DNA from: Desulfocapsa sp.
GTDB lineage: Bacteria > Desulfobacterota > Desulfobulbia > Desulfobulbales > Desulfocapsaceae
DNA length: 33,031 nt
Assembly (NCBI GenBank): GCA_013426795.1
Contig: JACDZF010000012.1
Location: forward strand, 1 to 33,031
Direction of reading: 5' to 3'
Position numbers and translations under genes: made by a program. This document shows, piece after piece, positions 33,012 to 33,031 of the stretch (within the stretch, counting starts at the first letter, position 1; every line of letters begins with the position of its first letter). A model generated the notes under the pieces. That model saw only the letters and a program-made list of their open reading frames with translations, was not told the origin of the DNA and made no database searches.

Positions 33012-33031
33012 TTATGCCGCTTGGTCGAATC

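Overview
The window looks like a chromosomal segment of a moderately GC-rich anaerobic or microaerophilic bacterium. The best guess is Desulfobacterota, probably the Desulfobulbales side. The reasons are a multiheme cytochrome c fused to a membrane domain, a DUF3365-GGDEF protein with a haem c motif, menaquinone-type UbiE/MenG, DUF89 and TtcA-like proteins, and a cytochrome bd operon with a DUF4492 small protein. The taxonomic call is inference from gene content. I see no tRNA, rRNA, CRISPR array, insertion sequence or phage gene.

Layout. Positions 1-6212 (mostly + strand) carry a TrhP/YegQ-like U32 protein, a SulP-STAS-cyclic-nucleotide-domain anion transporter, truA, a small Arg-Arg repeat protein and a DODA-type dioxygenase. 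Positions 6287-8718 (- strand) hold leuB, a divergent PRPP synthetase and a YajD-like HNH protein. Positions 9003-12032 hold a haem-type GGDEF protein, a convergent alpha/beta hydrolase and a secreted Arg/His-rich protein. Positions 12107-18032 (- strand) are a tight six-gene unit in the order ttcA-like, DUF89, asnS, ubiE/menG, hisD, rsmG. A clear intrinsic terminator belonging to the upstream lipoprotein gene lies directly before it. Positions 18118-20167 (- strand) hold that lipoprotein gene, hisB and a DUF1499 lipoprotein.

Positions 20518-24991 (+ strand) form a four-gene membrane-lipid module: DUF2177, DUF1295, an FAD oxidoreductase, and one protein that fuses DUF1365 to a CFA-synthase-like methyltransferase. 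Two residues matching the bicarbonate site of E. coli CFA synthase are replaced, so a product other than a plain cyclopropane fatty acid is possible.

Positions 25077-32959 are respiratory. Two translationally coupled - strand genes (25567-29210) encode CydA-superfamily membrane proteins, one of which continues into a C-terminal region with eight CXXCH motifs. A divergent Rrf2/IscR-like regulator with Fe-S-type cysteines separates them from a canonical DUF4492-cydA-cydB operon that ends in a long two-part hairpin. The layout suggests two bd-type systems with coordinated redox control. The paired CydA-like/octahaem complex is the strongest candidate here for an under-described system.
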